Of a DNA stretch of 64,000 nucleotides, positions 43,817-51,071 are shown in pieces. Each line of letters opens with the position of its first letter. Positions within the stretch are counted from its first letter, which is position 1. Below the pieces are notes generated by a model. It saw nothing but the letters and a program-made list of their open reading frames with translations, had not been told where the DNA came from and did no database searches. The position numbers and the translations under genes were made by a program. This DNA comes from Soehngenia sp. (GTDB lineage Bacteria > Bacillota > Clostridia > Tissierellales > Tissierellaceae), in contig JAGXFX010000007.1 in assembly GCA_024637045.1 (NCBI GenBank), positions 50,309 through 114,308 of the forward strand. The letters run 5' to 3'.

Positions 43817-43854
43817 AAATGACGTCAACCGGAAATTTGTGGTTGACGTCATTT
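43817..43854. terminator. Bidirectional terminator
   Basis: Perfect 14-bp arms AAATGACGTCAACC / GGTTGACGTCATTT with a ten-base loop. It directly abuts the stop of the minus-strand gene at 43855. Confidence 0.9.
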
Positions 43855-44241
43855 TTAATTGGATTTCTTTGCCTTTTTAGCAGGCGTCTTAGTTTTTTCA
43901 GCAGGAGTCTTGGTTTTTTTGGCAGGCGTCTTAGCTTTTTTTGCAGGTTTCTTAGGTTTGACAGCTTCCTCTTTGACCTTCTCTTTTGCATCAAGTCGAG
44001 CTTGTTCCACTTTCTCTGATTCAAGCTTCTTCAGGTCTATTGCATTGTCATAGTCTTTTTTAATTACTTCTTTAAGCTTTGGATGGTTCGTTTTCAAAAA
44101 CTTGCCAAACGCTTCCGGATATTGAAAAAGTTTTTCTCCTTCAACATCCTCAAAAACGACTGAAATGTTCTTTTTATCAGCTTCTACAATTGTTCCTTTT
44201 CCAAACTTGATATGCTCGACCTTTTTATTAACAAATTTCAT
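43855..44241 (-). CDS. Tudor-like domain protein with lysine-rich histone-H1-like tail
   Basis: 128 residues. Residues 1-50 (KVEHIKFGKGTIVEADKKNISVVFEDVEGEKLFQYPEAF) resemble the Tudor-like domain at the C-terminus of PcrA/UvrD helicases (V-x-H-x-x-F-G-x-G-x-V), which in PcrA binds RNA polymerase. Residues about 97-128 are repeats of K-T-K-T-P-A and A-K-K, like bacterial H1-type nucleoid proteins. A DNA- or nucleoid-binding role is likely. It lies about 50 bases downstream of recA. Confidence 0.75.
   Translation of the reverse strand: MKFVNKKVEHIKFGKGTIVEADKKNISVVFEDVEGEKLFQYPEAFGKFLKTNHPKLKEVIKKDYDNAIDLKKLESEKVEQARLDAKEKVKEEAVKPKKPAKKAKTPAKKTKTPAEKTKTPAKKAKKSN
43880..43956 (-). repeat. 21-base tandem repeats encoding the lysine-rich tail
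   Basis: Three full and one partial imperfect units of GCAGGCGTCTTAGTTTTTTCA (plus-strand reading begins at 43880), encoding the PAKKTKT-type repeats. Unit number may vary between strains. Confidence 0.8.
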
Positions 44242-44292
44242 TTTACTGCCTCCTTAATCCTCCTGGTACCAATCTTCAAATCTACAGATCAT

Positions 44293-45318
44293 TTAATCAA
44301 CTTCTTTGATGTCTTCAATGGTCAAATCATACTTCTCTCTAATTTTTCTTTCTATTTCATTTAAAATCTTAGGATTCTCCCTAAAGAATTGTTTTGAATT
44401 TTCTCTTCCCTGACCAAGTTTTTCATCATTATACGAGAACCAAGATCCTGTCTTCTTGATTAAATCCTCCTTAACCCCTAGGTCAAGCAAATCTCCTTCT
44501 CTTGAAATCCCTTCATTATACATTATGTCGAACTCAGCCTCTTTAAAAGGCGGTGCTACCTTATTCTTCTTTACCTTCACCCTGGTGCGATTTCCAATTA
44601 TATTATCTCCTGATTTGATGGAATCAATTCTTCTTATGTCCAGTCTTACCGAGGCATAAAACTTTAATGCTCTTCCACCTGTTGTTGTTTCAGGACTACC
44701 AAACATTACCCCAATTTTTTCTCTTAACTGATTTATAAATATAACCACGCATCTAGACTTGCTTATTGCACCTGCAAGCTTTCTGAGTGCCTGAGACATT
44801 AGTCTTGCCTGAAGTCCAATATGTGATGCACCCATTTCCCCTTCCAGCTCTGCTCTCGGAACGAGGGCTGCAACTGAATCAATTACCACAATATCCACGG
44901 CACCTGATCGGACAAGTGCTTCAGTTATTTCCAGAGCTTGTTCACCTGAATCAGGTTGGGAAATAATAAGTTCATCTGTATTGACTCCAAGTTTTCTTGC
45001 ATATGATGGGTCCAGGGAATGTTCAGCATCTATAAATGCTGCTGTTCCCCCTCTTTTCTGTGATTGAACAATTGCATGTAAAGCAAGGGTAGTCTTTCCT
45101 GATGATTCAGGACCATAGACTTCTATAACTCTACCTTTGGGAAATCCTCCAACTCCCAAGGCTACATCCAAGGCTAGAGATCCAGTTGGAATAACCTCTA
45201 TGTTAACTACTTCATTTGTTCCAAGTCTCATAATTGATCCTTTTCCAAATTGTTTTTCTATCTGCCGTATGGCATCTTCCAATGCTATATCTCTTTTTTC
45301 ATTAGTACTCATGGTCAT
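44293..45318 (-). CDS. recA: Recombinase RecA
   Basis: About 341 residues starting MTMSTNEK after GGAGGG; a longer frame to 45366 lacks a ribosome site. RecA signatures are complete: [14 protein letters not shown], Walker [10 protein letters not shown], Walker [24 protein letters not shown], and loop region [37 protein letters not shown]. It catalyses strand exchange and LexA self-cleavage. I saw no Firmicutes-type LexA box (CGAAC-N4-GTTCG) in front. Instead the upstream region holds two palindromes shared with a divergent marR gene. Confidence 0.95.
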   Translation of the reverse strand: MTMSTNEKRDIALEDAIRQIEKQFGKGSIMRLGTNEVVNIEVIPTGSLALDVALGVGGFPKGRVIEVYGPESSGKTTLALHAIVQSQKRGGTAAFIDAEHSLDPSYARKLGVNTDELIISQPDSGEQALEITEALVRSGAVDIVVIDSVAALVPRAELEGEMGASHIGLQARLMSQALRKLAGAISKSRCVVIFINQLREKIGVMFGSPETTTGGRALKFYASVRLDIRRIDSIKSGDNIIGNRTRVKVKKNKVAPPFKEAEFDIMYNEGISREGDLLDLGVKEDLIKKTGSWFSYNDEKLGQGRENSKQFFRENPKILNEIERKIREKYDLTIEDIKEVD

Positions 45319-45387
45319 AAATTTCCCTCCATTAAGGCCATTCTCAACATTATGTCGAATAATCAACCTATTGTTTAAGTCTAAAAT

Positions 45388-45402
45388 GTCAACTTAGTTG
45401 AC
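45388..45402. promoter_or_regulatory. Palindromic operator 1 between recA and marR
   Basis: GTCAACTTAGTTGAC, perfect seven-base arms around a central T. It is identical to operator 2, 45 bases away, and lies on the recA side of the possible recA -10. Confidence 0.8.
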
Positions 45403-45408
45403 TATATA

Positions 45409-45437
45409 AGTTTATACTTTAAAGTCATAAATGTCAA
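45409..45437 (-). promoter_or_regulatory. Possible recA promoter overlapping operator 2
   Basis: Minus strand TTGACA-N17-TAAACT; the -35 is formed by operator 2. The resulting leader would be roughly 85-90 bases. Confidence 0.5.
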
Positions 45438-45447
45438 CTTAGTTGAC
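45433..45447. promoter_or_regulatory. Palindromic operator 2 between recA and marR
   Basis: GTCAACTTAGTTGAC, flanked by T and A to give a 17-base palindrome. Its two halves supply TTGACA -35 elements in both directions. Confidence 0.8.
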
Positions 45448-45471
45448 ATTTCGGTTTCACCGCTATATACT
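45443..45471 (+). promoter_or_regulatory. Promoter of the divergent marR gene
   Basis: TTGACA-N17-TATACT, near consensus. The -35 lies inside operator 2, so a bound regulator should block it. Confidence 0.8.
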
Positions 45472-45499
45472 AAATATTGAAAATTATGGAGGTGTAATC

Positions 45500-45931
45500 T
45501 TGAAATCAAATCTTGAAAATCTCGACTTGATAGACCTTATAAGTGAAAGACATCTGCAGCTTAGAAATATTGCTGAAAGAGAATGGAATGAGAAAGGTGA
45601 TATTCATATTTCCAATTCTGAGTGGTTTATCTTAGCTAGAATATATAAAAAAAGTCCATCTGTTTCGCAAGTCACCAGATGTGTAGACATGTCAAGACAG
45701 GCAGTTCACAAGCTTGCGAAAAGTCTTCAGTCAAAAAGACTGGTTGAAATTACTGATTCCAGACATAACAAAAGAGATAAGTGCCTTATGTTGACAAATC
45801 TTGGAATGGAATGTTACGAAAGTAATTTGTTGCTAAAAAAAGAATTGGAACAGGAAATAGCCAAAGTAATAGGTGTAGACAGCCTATCTTCTTTAAAAGA
45901 AAAACTGATGTCTGATTGGGGTATTAACTAG
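45500..45931 (+). CDS. MarR family transcriptional regulator
   Basis: About 143 residues with a TTG start at 45500, six bases after GGAGGTG. Helices HISNSEWFILARIYKKSPSVSQVTRCVDMSRQAVHKLAKSLQSKRLVEI and the wing DSRHNKRDKCLMLT form the winged HTH. The promoter in front contains palindromes fitting MarR dimers, so autoregulation is likely. Control of the divergent recA is possible from the same sites. Confidence 0.85.
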   Translation: MKSNLENLDLIDLISERHLQLRNIAEREWNEKGDIHISNSEWFILARIYKKSPSVSQVTRCVDMSRQAVHKLAKSLQSKRLVEITDSRHNKRDKCLMLTNLGMECYESNLLLKKELEQEIAKVIGVDSLSSLKEKLMSDWGIN

Positions 45932-45970
45932 TCATTTGATCTAATCTGTTTAGTGTTTTCAAAGTTTTTC

Positions 45971-46000
45971 TTGTCCTTAGTACTATAAAAGTTGTATACT
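45971..46000 (+). promoter_or_regulatory. Possible ilvD promoter
   Basis: TTGTCC-N18-TATACT about 80 bases upstream of the ilvD start. No T-box antiterminator motif was seen in the leader. Confidence 0.5.
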
Positions 46001-46081
46001 GTGTATTAAATATATTAATTTTCAGAAAATTATTGGTAGTTTTATTCCACCTTTATAAATTTGGTAGAAAGGATTGATTAC

Positions 46082-47752
46082 ATGAGAAGTGATTCTGTTA
46101 AGAAAGGTGTTCAACAAGCTCCACACAGATCCCTATTCAACGCCCTTGGAATGACCGAAGAAGAAATGAAAAAGCCCCTAGTAGGCATAGTCAGTTCATA
46201 CAATGAAATCGTGCCGGGTCATATGAACCTGGATAAGATTGTAGATGCTGTGAAGCTTGGTGTTGCAGCCGCTGGAGGAACTCCTTTGGTATTTCCTGCA
46301 ATTGCAGTTTGCGATGGAATAGCCATGGGTCATACTGGAATGAAGTATTCCTTGGTAACCCGGGATCTTATTGCAGATTCGACAGAAGCGATGGCTATGG
46401 CGCACGGATTTGATGCTCTAGTAATGGTTCCAAACTGTGACAAAAATGTTCCGGGATTATTGATGGCTGCTGCCAGAATCAATGTACCAACCATTTTTGT
46501 CAGTGGAGGACCCATGCTTGCCGGTAAAGTTGGTGGCAAGAAAACAAGTCTTTCATCCGTATTCGAAGCTGTTGGTTCTTATGCATCAGGTGATATGAGT
46601 TTGGAAATGCTTGAAGAGTTTGAAAAGAAAGCATGCCCAACCTGTGGTTCGTGTTCAGGAATGTACACGGCAAACAGCATGAACTGCCTTACCGAAGTTC
46701 TGGGTATGGGCTTAAAGGGAAATGGTACCATTCCCGCCGTCTACTCTGCCAGAATTCAATTGGCTAAAAGAGCTGGCATGCAAATTATGAACCTCGTTAG
46801 AGATAACATCAAGCCAAGGGATATTATGACTGAAGATGCTTTTATGAATGCACTTACAGTGGACATGGCTCTAGGCTGCAGCACAAACAGCATGCTGCAT
46901 CTTCCTGCAATTGCGCATGAAGTTGGAATGGATTTAAATCTTGATATTGCTAATGAAATAAGCTCAATAACTCCTAACCTTTGTCATTTGGCACCAGCTG
47001 GGCATACATATATTGAAGATCTTGATGAAGCCGGTGGAGTATATGCTGTGATGAACGAGCTGATGAAAAAAAATCTCCTAAAAACAGATGTATTAACCTG
47101 TACTGGAAAAACCGTAGAGGAAAACATCAAGGGCTGCCATAACATGAACCCTGATGTTATAAGACCAATTGACAATCCATACAGTCAGACAGGTGGAATA
47201 GCTGTTCTAAAAGGTAATCTTGCACCGGATACCTGTGTTGTAAAACGTTCTGCAGTGCTTCCTGAGATGATGAAGCATGAAGGCCCTGCAAGGGTATATG
47301 ACTGCGAAGAGGATGCAATTACTGCTATAAAGACAGGTAAAATTGTATCTGGCGATGTTGTGGTCATAAGATATGAAGGACCAAAAGGCGGTCCAGGTAT
47401 GAGGGAAATGCTCAATCCAACCTCTGCAATAGCGGGAATGGGTCTTGATCGTACTGTAGCATTGATTACCGATGGCCGCTTCAGCGGAGCTTCCAGAGGT
47501 GCTTCAATAGGTCACGTTTCACCTGAGGCTGCAGTTGGTGGAAATATTGCCTTAGTTAATGATGGTGACATCATAAAAATTGACATTGATGCAAATACGA
47601 TAGATATTGATATTTCTGATGAGGAGCTTCAGCAGAGAAGAGATAATTGGATCCCAAGGGAACCTAATATCACAACAGGTTATCTTGCAAGATACGCATC
47701 AATGGTTACATCTGGAAATAGAGGAGCAATCCTTGAAGTTCCAAGAAAATAA
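46082..47752 (+). CDS. ilvD: Dihydroxy-acid dehydratase
   Basis: About 556 residues starting MRSDSVKKG after AAAGGA. The iron-sulfur cysteines are in [10 protein letters not shown] and [20 protein letters not shown]. Other family blocks are [29 protein letters not shown] and [21 protein letters not shown]. It dehydrates 2,3-dihydroxy acids to 2-oxo acids in valine, isoleucine and leucine synthesis. It is convergent with ilvBN; ilvC, which would link the steps, is not in this window. Confidence 0.95.
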   Translation: MRSDSVKKGVQQAPHRSLFNALGMTEEEMKKPLVGIVSSYNEIVPGHMNLDKIVDAVKLGVAAAGGTPLVFPAIAVCDGIAMGHTGMKYSLVTRDLIADSTEAMAMAHGFDALVMVPNCDKNVPGLLMAAARINVPTIFVSGGPMLAGKVGGKKTSLSSVFEAVGSYASGDMSLEMLEEFEKKACPTCGSCSGMYTANSMNCLTEVLGMGLKGNGTIPAVYSARIQLAKRAGMQIMNLVRDNIKPRDIMTEDAFMNALTVDMALGCSTNSMLHLPAIAHEVGMDLNLDIANEISSITPNLCHLAPAGHTYIEDLDEAGGVYAVMNELMKKNLLKTDVLTCTGKTVEENIKGCHNMNPDVIRPIDNPYSQTGGIAVLKGNLAPDTCVVKRSAVLPEMMKHEGPARVYDCEEDAITAIKTGKIVSGDVVVIRYEGPKGGPGMREMLNPTSAIAGMGLDRTVALITDGRFSGASRGASIGHVSPEAAVGGNIALVNDGDIIKIDIDANTIDIDISDEELQQRRDNWIPREPNITTGYLARYASMVTSGNRGAILEVPRK

Positions 47753-47771
47753 CGGGTATGAAAAGTAAAAT

Positions 47772-47799
47772 ACGCTCTCGCTAAAATCTGCGAGAGCGT
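47772..47799. terminator. Bidirectional terminator between ilvD and ilvN
   Basis: ACGCTCTCGC / GCGAGAGCGT arms with an eight-base loop, followed by TTGTTTT on one side and ATTTTAC on the other. Confidence 0.85.
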
Positions 47800-47816
47800 T
47801 TGTTTTATCTGTCCCT

Positions 47817-48299
47817 TTATCCTCTTTCTATTGCCGTCAATCCTGTCCTTACTATCTCCAATATTCCATAAGGTATCATCAGTTCAATAAATGCATTGTT
47901 TTTGTCTTCATCACCGGTTATTTCAACCGTTACACTTCTAGGTGCTATGTCTACTGTCTTTCCTTTAAAGACATTGGAAATTTGAAGTACCTCAGACCTG
48001 CTTTCCTTGGAGCAGGATATTCTCAAAAACATCAACTCTCTGAGAATTGACCTTTTCCTTGTCAGGTCTTCAATCCTTATTACATTGATCAATTTATTCA
48101 ATTGTTTTGTAATTTGCTCCAGAATCTCCTCATCACCGGTTACAGTAACAGTAATCCTTGATATGTTTGAATCCATTGTTTCAGCAACATTCAAAGTATC
48201 AATATTATAACCTCTTCGTGTAAACAGTCCTGCTACTTTGCTCAGCGTGCCTGCGTAGTTTTCAACTGTAATTGAGAGTACGTGTTTATTCTTGTTCAT
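47817..48299 (-). CDS. ilvN: Acetolactate synthase small (regulatory) subunit
   Basis: About 160 residues starting MNKNKHVLS. Its ATG overlaps the ilvB stop (TAATG), with GGAGGTGG of the ilvB end as ribosome site. The N-terminal ACT domain (LSITVENYAGTLSKVAGLFTRRGYNIDTLNV) binds valine in this family and controls the large subunit. The C-terminal half matches the ALS_ss_C region. Translationally coupled to ilvB. Confidence 0.95.
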   Translation of the reverse strand: MNKNKHVLSITVENYAGTLSKVAGLFTRRGYNIDTLNVAETMDSNISRITVTVTGDEEILEQITKQLNKLINVIRIEDLTRKRSILRELMFLRISCSKESRSEVLQISNVFKGKTVDIAPRSVTVEITGDEDKNNAFIELMIPYGILEIVRTGLTAIERG

Positions 48300-49954
48300 T
48301 ACTGCCACCTCCAATGAGCAAGTGTTGGAAAGTCAGGATTTACCCTGCATTGAATCAGACATGGTTCATTGGATGAATATGCTTTTTCTATAACATCTTC
48401 AATCTGTGAATCTTCCTCAACAAGATAGCCTTCTATTCCATAAGCATCCGCCAACTTCATGAAGTCAGGGTTAAAGCCCACATCAACTCCATGGTAGCTA
48501 TCCTTCCCGTATGCATTCAGTTGAAGCTCCCTCACCATTCCAAGTCTTTCGTTTGTAATTATTACGACCTTGATGTCTAGATTATGCTCCCTTATAAGTG
48601 CCAATTCACCCATGAGCATCTGGAATCCTCCTTCACCCATTATTGCTGTGACGGTTACCACAGAATCCGCTGAAAATCTAGCACCTATTGCAGCAGGAAG
48701 ACTATAGCCCATTGTACCGAGTCCCCCGGATGTAAAATATCTCCTGTCGTTACCAGCCAATATATAATGTGCTGTCCATATCTGATTCTGTCCTACATCA
48801 GATGTCACTATTGCCTTATCTCCAATTTTATCTGATATGGCCCTGATAAACTTGCATGGATTGGTCCCCGATTCCTGGAAACTTCTGTTTATATTTTCAT
48901 CCATATACTCTCCCCTTGCTTCCCTGATAGAATCAGTCCAATTTTCAATGTCATTGTCGTACTCTAACAGATTCAGCTGTCTCAGTACAGCTCCCGCATC
49001 ACCCACAACAGGTGTGTGAGTTTTTACATTTTTACCTATCTCAGCAGGATCTATGTCTATATGTATTACATGCTGATCATTAATCTTGTCTGAAATTACT
49101 GCAGTGGATCTGTCGGCAAACCGTGCACCCATTACAATAATGAGATCGGCCTTGTTCATTGCTCTGTTTACAAAGGGATAACCGTGGGAACCAAGCAAGC
49201 CAGCAAAATAAGGATTATCATTAGGATAACTATCCACCCCCATAAGTGTGCAAACTACAGGAATCTTTGTCTTTTCGACAAATTCAACAAGATCTTCCTT
49301 GCAGCCGGAGGAATTGATGCCACCTCCTACACAAATAATTGGTTTCTTTGCCTTATTAATTTTTTCATAAATACGTGTTATCTGCTTGACATGTCCCTCA
49401 ATAGTTGGCTTATATCCTCTTATGTCAACCGTATCAGGGTACTCAAAGTCTATATACTCATTTTGAATATCCTTTGGTATATCTATGAGGACTGGTCCCT
49501 TCCTTCCTGTATTGGCTATATGGAAGGCTTCCTTAATAATCCTGGGAATATTTCTCCCATCTCTGACCAGATAATTGTGTTTCGTAAAGGCTTCACTTGA
49601 TCCCACGACATCTGCTTCCTGAAACATATCCGTACCGATTTTTCCCGAATTTACCTGTCCTGTAATCGCAACAATTGGTATTGAATCCATATATGCAGTC
49701 GCAATCCCGGTTATAAGATTTGTAGCTCCAGGACCGGAAGTCGCAAGACATACGCCAACCGTATTATTAACCCTTCCATACCCGCTTGCCATATGTGCAG
49801 CGGACTGTTCCTGTCTTACAAGCACATGCTTGATACTGGAATTTCTTAGACTTTCATATAATGGCAATACTGCTCCTCCAGGATATCCAAAGACTGTACT
49901 TATGCCTTCCAGCCTTAGGCATTCTACAATTGCATCTGCAACGAGCATCTTCAT
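48299..49954 (-). CDS. ilvB: Acetolactate synthase large subunit
   Basis: About 551 residues. The ATG at 49952-49954 follows GGGGAGAAG. The catalytic Glu 49 lies in VLVRQEQSAAHMASGY; the ThDP region is MGEGGFQMLMGELALIREHNL, where the usual G-D-G reads G-E-G. It condenses pyruvate with pyruvate or 2-oxobutyrate, the first common step of branched-chain amino acid synthesis. Forms an operon with ilvN. The GEG change is worth checking, because Asp normally binds Mg2+ there. Confidence 0.9.
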   Translation of the reverse strand: MKMLVADAIVECLRLEGISTVFGYPGGAVLPLYESLRNSSIKHVLVRQEQSAAHMASGYGRVNNTVGVCLATSGPGATNLITGIATAYMDSIPIVAITGQVNSGKIGTDMFQEADVVGSSEAFTKHNYLVRDGRNIPRIIKEAFHIANTGRKGPVLIDIPKDIQNEYIDFEYPDTVDIRGYKPTIEGHVKQITRIYEKINKAKKPIICVGGGINSSGCKEDLVEFVEKTKIPVVCTLMGVDSYPNDNPYFAGLLGSHGYPFVNRAMNKADLIIVMGARFADRSTAVISDKINDQHVIHIDIDPAEIGKNVKTHTPVVGDAGAVLRQLNLLEYDNDIENWTDSIREARGEYMDENINRSFQESGTNPCKFIRAISDKIGDKAIVTSDVGQNQIWTAHYILAGNDRRYFTSGGLGTMGYSLPAAIGARFSADSVVTVTAIMGEGGFQMLMGELALIREHNLDIKVVIITNERLGMVRELQLNAYGKDSYHGVDVGFNPDFMKLADAYGIEGYLVEEDSQIEDVIEKAYSSNEPCLIQCRVNPDFPTLAHWRWQ

Positions 49955-50053
49955 GTCATCTTCTCCCCTCAACACACCTTGTCGAAACCATGGTGATAGA
50001 ATTTCTCATGATTGTAACACAGTTAGCTAATAATTTGCAACAATATTTTGAAT

Positions 50054-50083
50054 TTTATATATTTTCGTAATATTTCTACTCAA
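50054..50083 (-). promoter_or_regulatory. Possible ilvBN promoter within a 304-base gene-free stretch
   Basis: Minus strand TTGAGT-N18-TATAAA, about 100 bases before ilvB. The gap 49955-50258 otherwise holds AT-rich sequence, the third REP-like repeat (50166-50191) and a terminator (50194-50238). I saw no T-box or leader peptide. Confidence 0.45.
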
Positions 50084-50165
50084 AATAGAAGACAGATGAT
50101 TGAAGAGAAGTTCCCAATTCTTATGCAGCAAATGACGTCCATATTGTTGTATTGACTATATATTT

Positions 50166-50191
50166 GGGACAAAAAGGACCGTCCCTGGCGT
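50166..50191 (+). repeat. REP-like dispersed repeat, copy 3
   Basis: GGGACAAAAAGGACCGTCCC followed by TGGCGT, lacking the final CCC seen in copies 1 and 2. It directly adjoins the terminator of the DUF305 gene. Confidence 0.75.
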
Positions 50192-50193
50192 CT

Positions 50194-50238
50194 AAAGAAC
50201 CCCATTACCTTGAAATTCTGGAGGTAATGGGGTTCTTT
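50194..50238 (-). terminator. Terminator of the DUF305 gene
   Basis: Perfect 17-bp arms AAAGAACCCCATTACCT / AGGTAATGGGGTTCTTT with an 11-base loop. The REP-like repeat follows on the minus strand, so the trailing T-run is short. Confidence 0.75.
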
Positions 50239-50258
50239 AATTCTCTTTTCATTTTGGT

Positions 50259-50708
50259 TTATTCACTTTCAAGATCTTCAATAAGTGTTTTCATTTCATC
50301 TATTTCTCTTTTCTGTGCTTCAATAATTGCATCTGCCAGTTCCCTTACTCTTGGGTCAGATAGATTGGCTCGCTCACTAGTCATAATTGCAATTGAGTGG
50401 TGTGGTATCATTGCCTTCATATAAGAAACGTCCTCTACTGTGGTCTGGCTCCTTACCAAGAACAATGTAAGTCCAACTACAACTAAACTGCTCAAAAGAA
50501 TTGCAATATTTGCCTTGCGGTTGGTCAGCATATGGAGCATAAATGTCATCATTATTATAGCCATAACAGCTCCCATCAATATTGCCATATATAGTCTCGT
50601 TTCACTAAAAGTAGCATGCTCAATGGCATAAGTATTCAAATACATTAGACCAAACATTACAACAGTGGATGTCATAATCATCCCACCAAATCTAAGATAG
50701 TTCTTCAT
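50259..50708 (-). CDS. DUF305 membrane protein
   Basis: 149 residues. Three hydrophobic helices (about residues 7-28, 38-62 and 68-88) are followed by a soluble part with YMKAMIPHHSIAIMTSERANLSDPRVRELADAIIEAQKREIDEMK, the DUF305 signature. The HH pair may bind a metal such as copper. DUF305 proteins are often linked to copper homeostasis, but no copper genes are nearby. The start follows GGAGGTG. Confidence 0.85.
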   Translation of the reverse strand: MKNYLRFGGMIMTSTVVMFGLMYLNTYAIEHATFSETRLYMAILMGAVMAIIMMTFMLHMLTNRKANIAILLSSLVVVGLTLFLVRSQTTVEDVSYMKAMIPHHSIAIMTSERANLSDPRVRELADAIIEAQKREIDEMKTLIEDLESE

Positions 50709-50823
50709 TACGTTTCACCTCCTTTTCAATAACAAACAGTCTTAAATTTTATATACCCATATCATTCTAATTGTACTCGCTTAAGCTTTAACACTCACAT
50801 AGATCTAATATTTCATCCTAATT

Positions 50824-51060
50824 CTACCCACCTGATAAAGGCGCAATAAAGCTTAGTGTATCTCCATCAGAAAGCTTTTTATTCAAGGGTTCTTTTTTGT
50901 AATTTAGACTATAGAATCCCATGTTATAGACTATCTTGGGAATACCAATAGCTTTAAGCAGATCTCCAACTGTGCTTTCATCAGGCAAAACTAAGGTTCC
51001 ATCCTCATCCAATAGGTCTTTCTTGCCAAAAGGACCCGGAAAAATTCTTATTCTTATCAT
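50824..51060 (-). CDS. MoaD/ThiS-like ubiquitin-fold sulfur carrier protein
   Basis: 78 residues ending in the Gly-Gly tail (FIAPLSGG) that is adenylated and thiocarboxylated in MoaD and ThiS. It begins with IRIRIFPG and has DESTVGDLLKAIGI. Encoded 11 bases after the aldehyde ferredoxin oxidoreductase gene, it is probably a dedicated sulfur donor for the pterin cofactor of that enzyme. Confidence 0.85.
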   Translation of the reverse strand: MIRIRIFPGPFGKKDLLDEDGTLVLPDESTVGDLLKAIGIPKIVYNMGFYSLNYKKEPLNKKLSDGDTLSFIAPLSGG

Positions 51061-51071
51061 CTAGATCACCA

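Noticed and set aside
43771..44053. Plus-strand open frames rich in Phe/Leu opposite the lysine-rich tail
   Set aside because: They are the reverse reading of the Lys/Pro/Ala repeats and have no independent support.
45319..45499. LexA/SOS box in front of recA
   Set aside because: No CGAAC-N4-GTTCG-like sequence was found; the palindromes there are GTCAACTTAGTTGAC and match the MarR layout.
49955..50258. T-box riboswitch or leader-peptide attenuator for ilvBN
   Set aside because: No T-box consensus (such as TGGNACCGCG), no leader peptide rich in Leu/Val/Ile codons, and no terminator directly before ilvB were seen.
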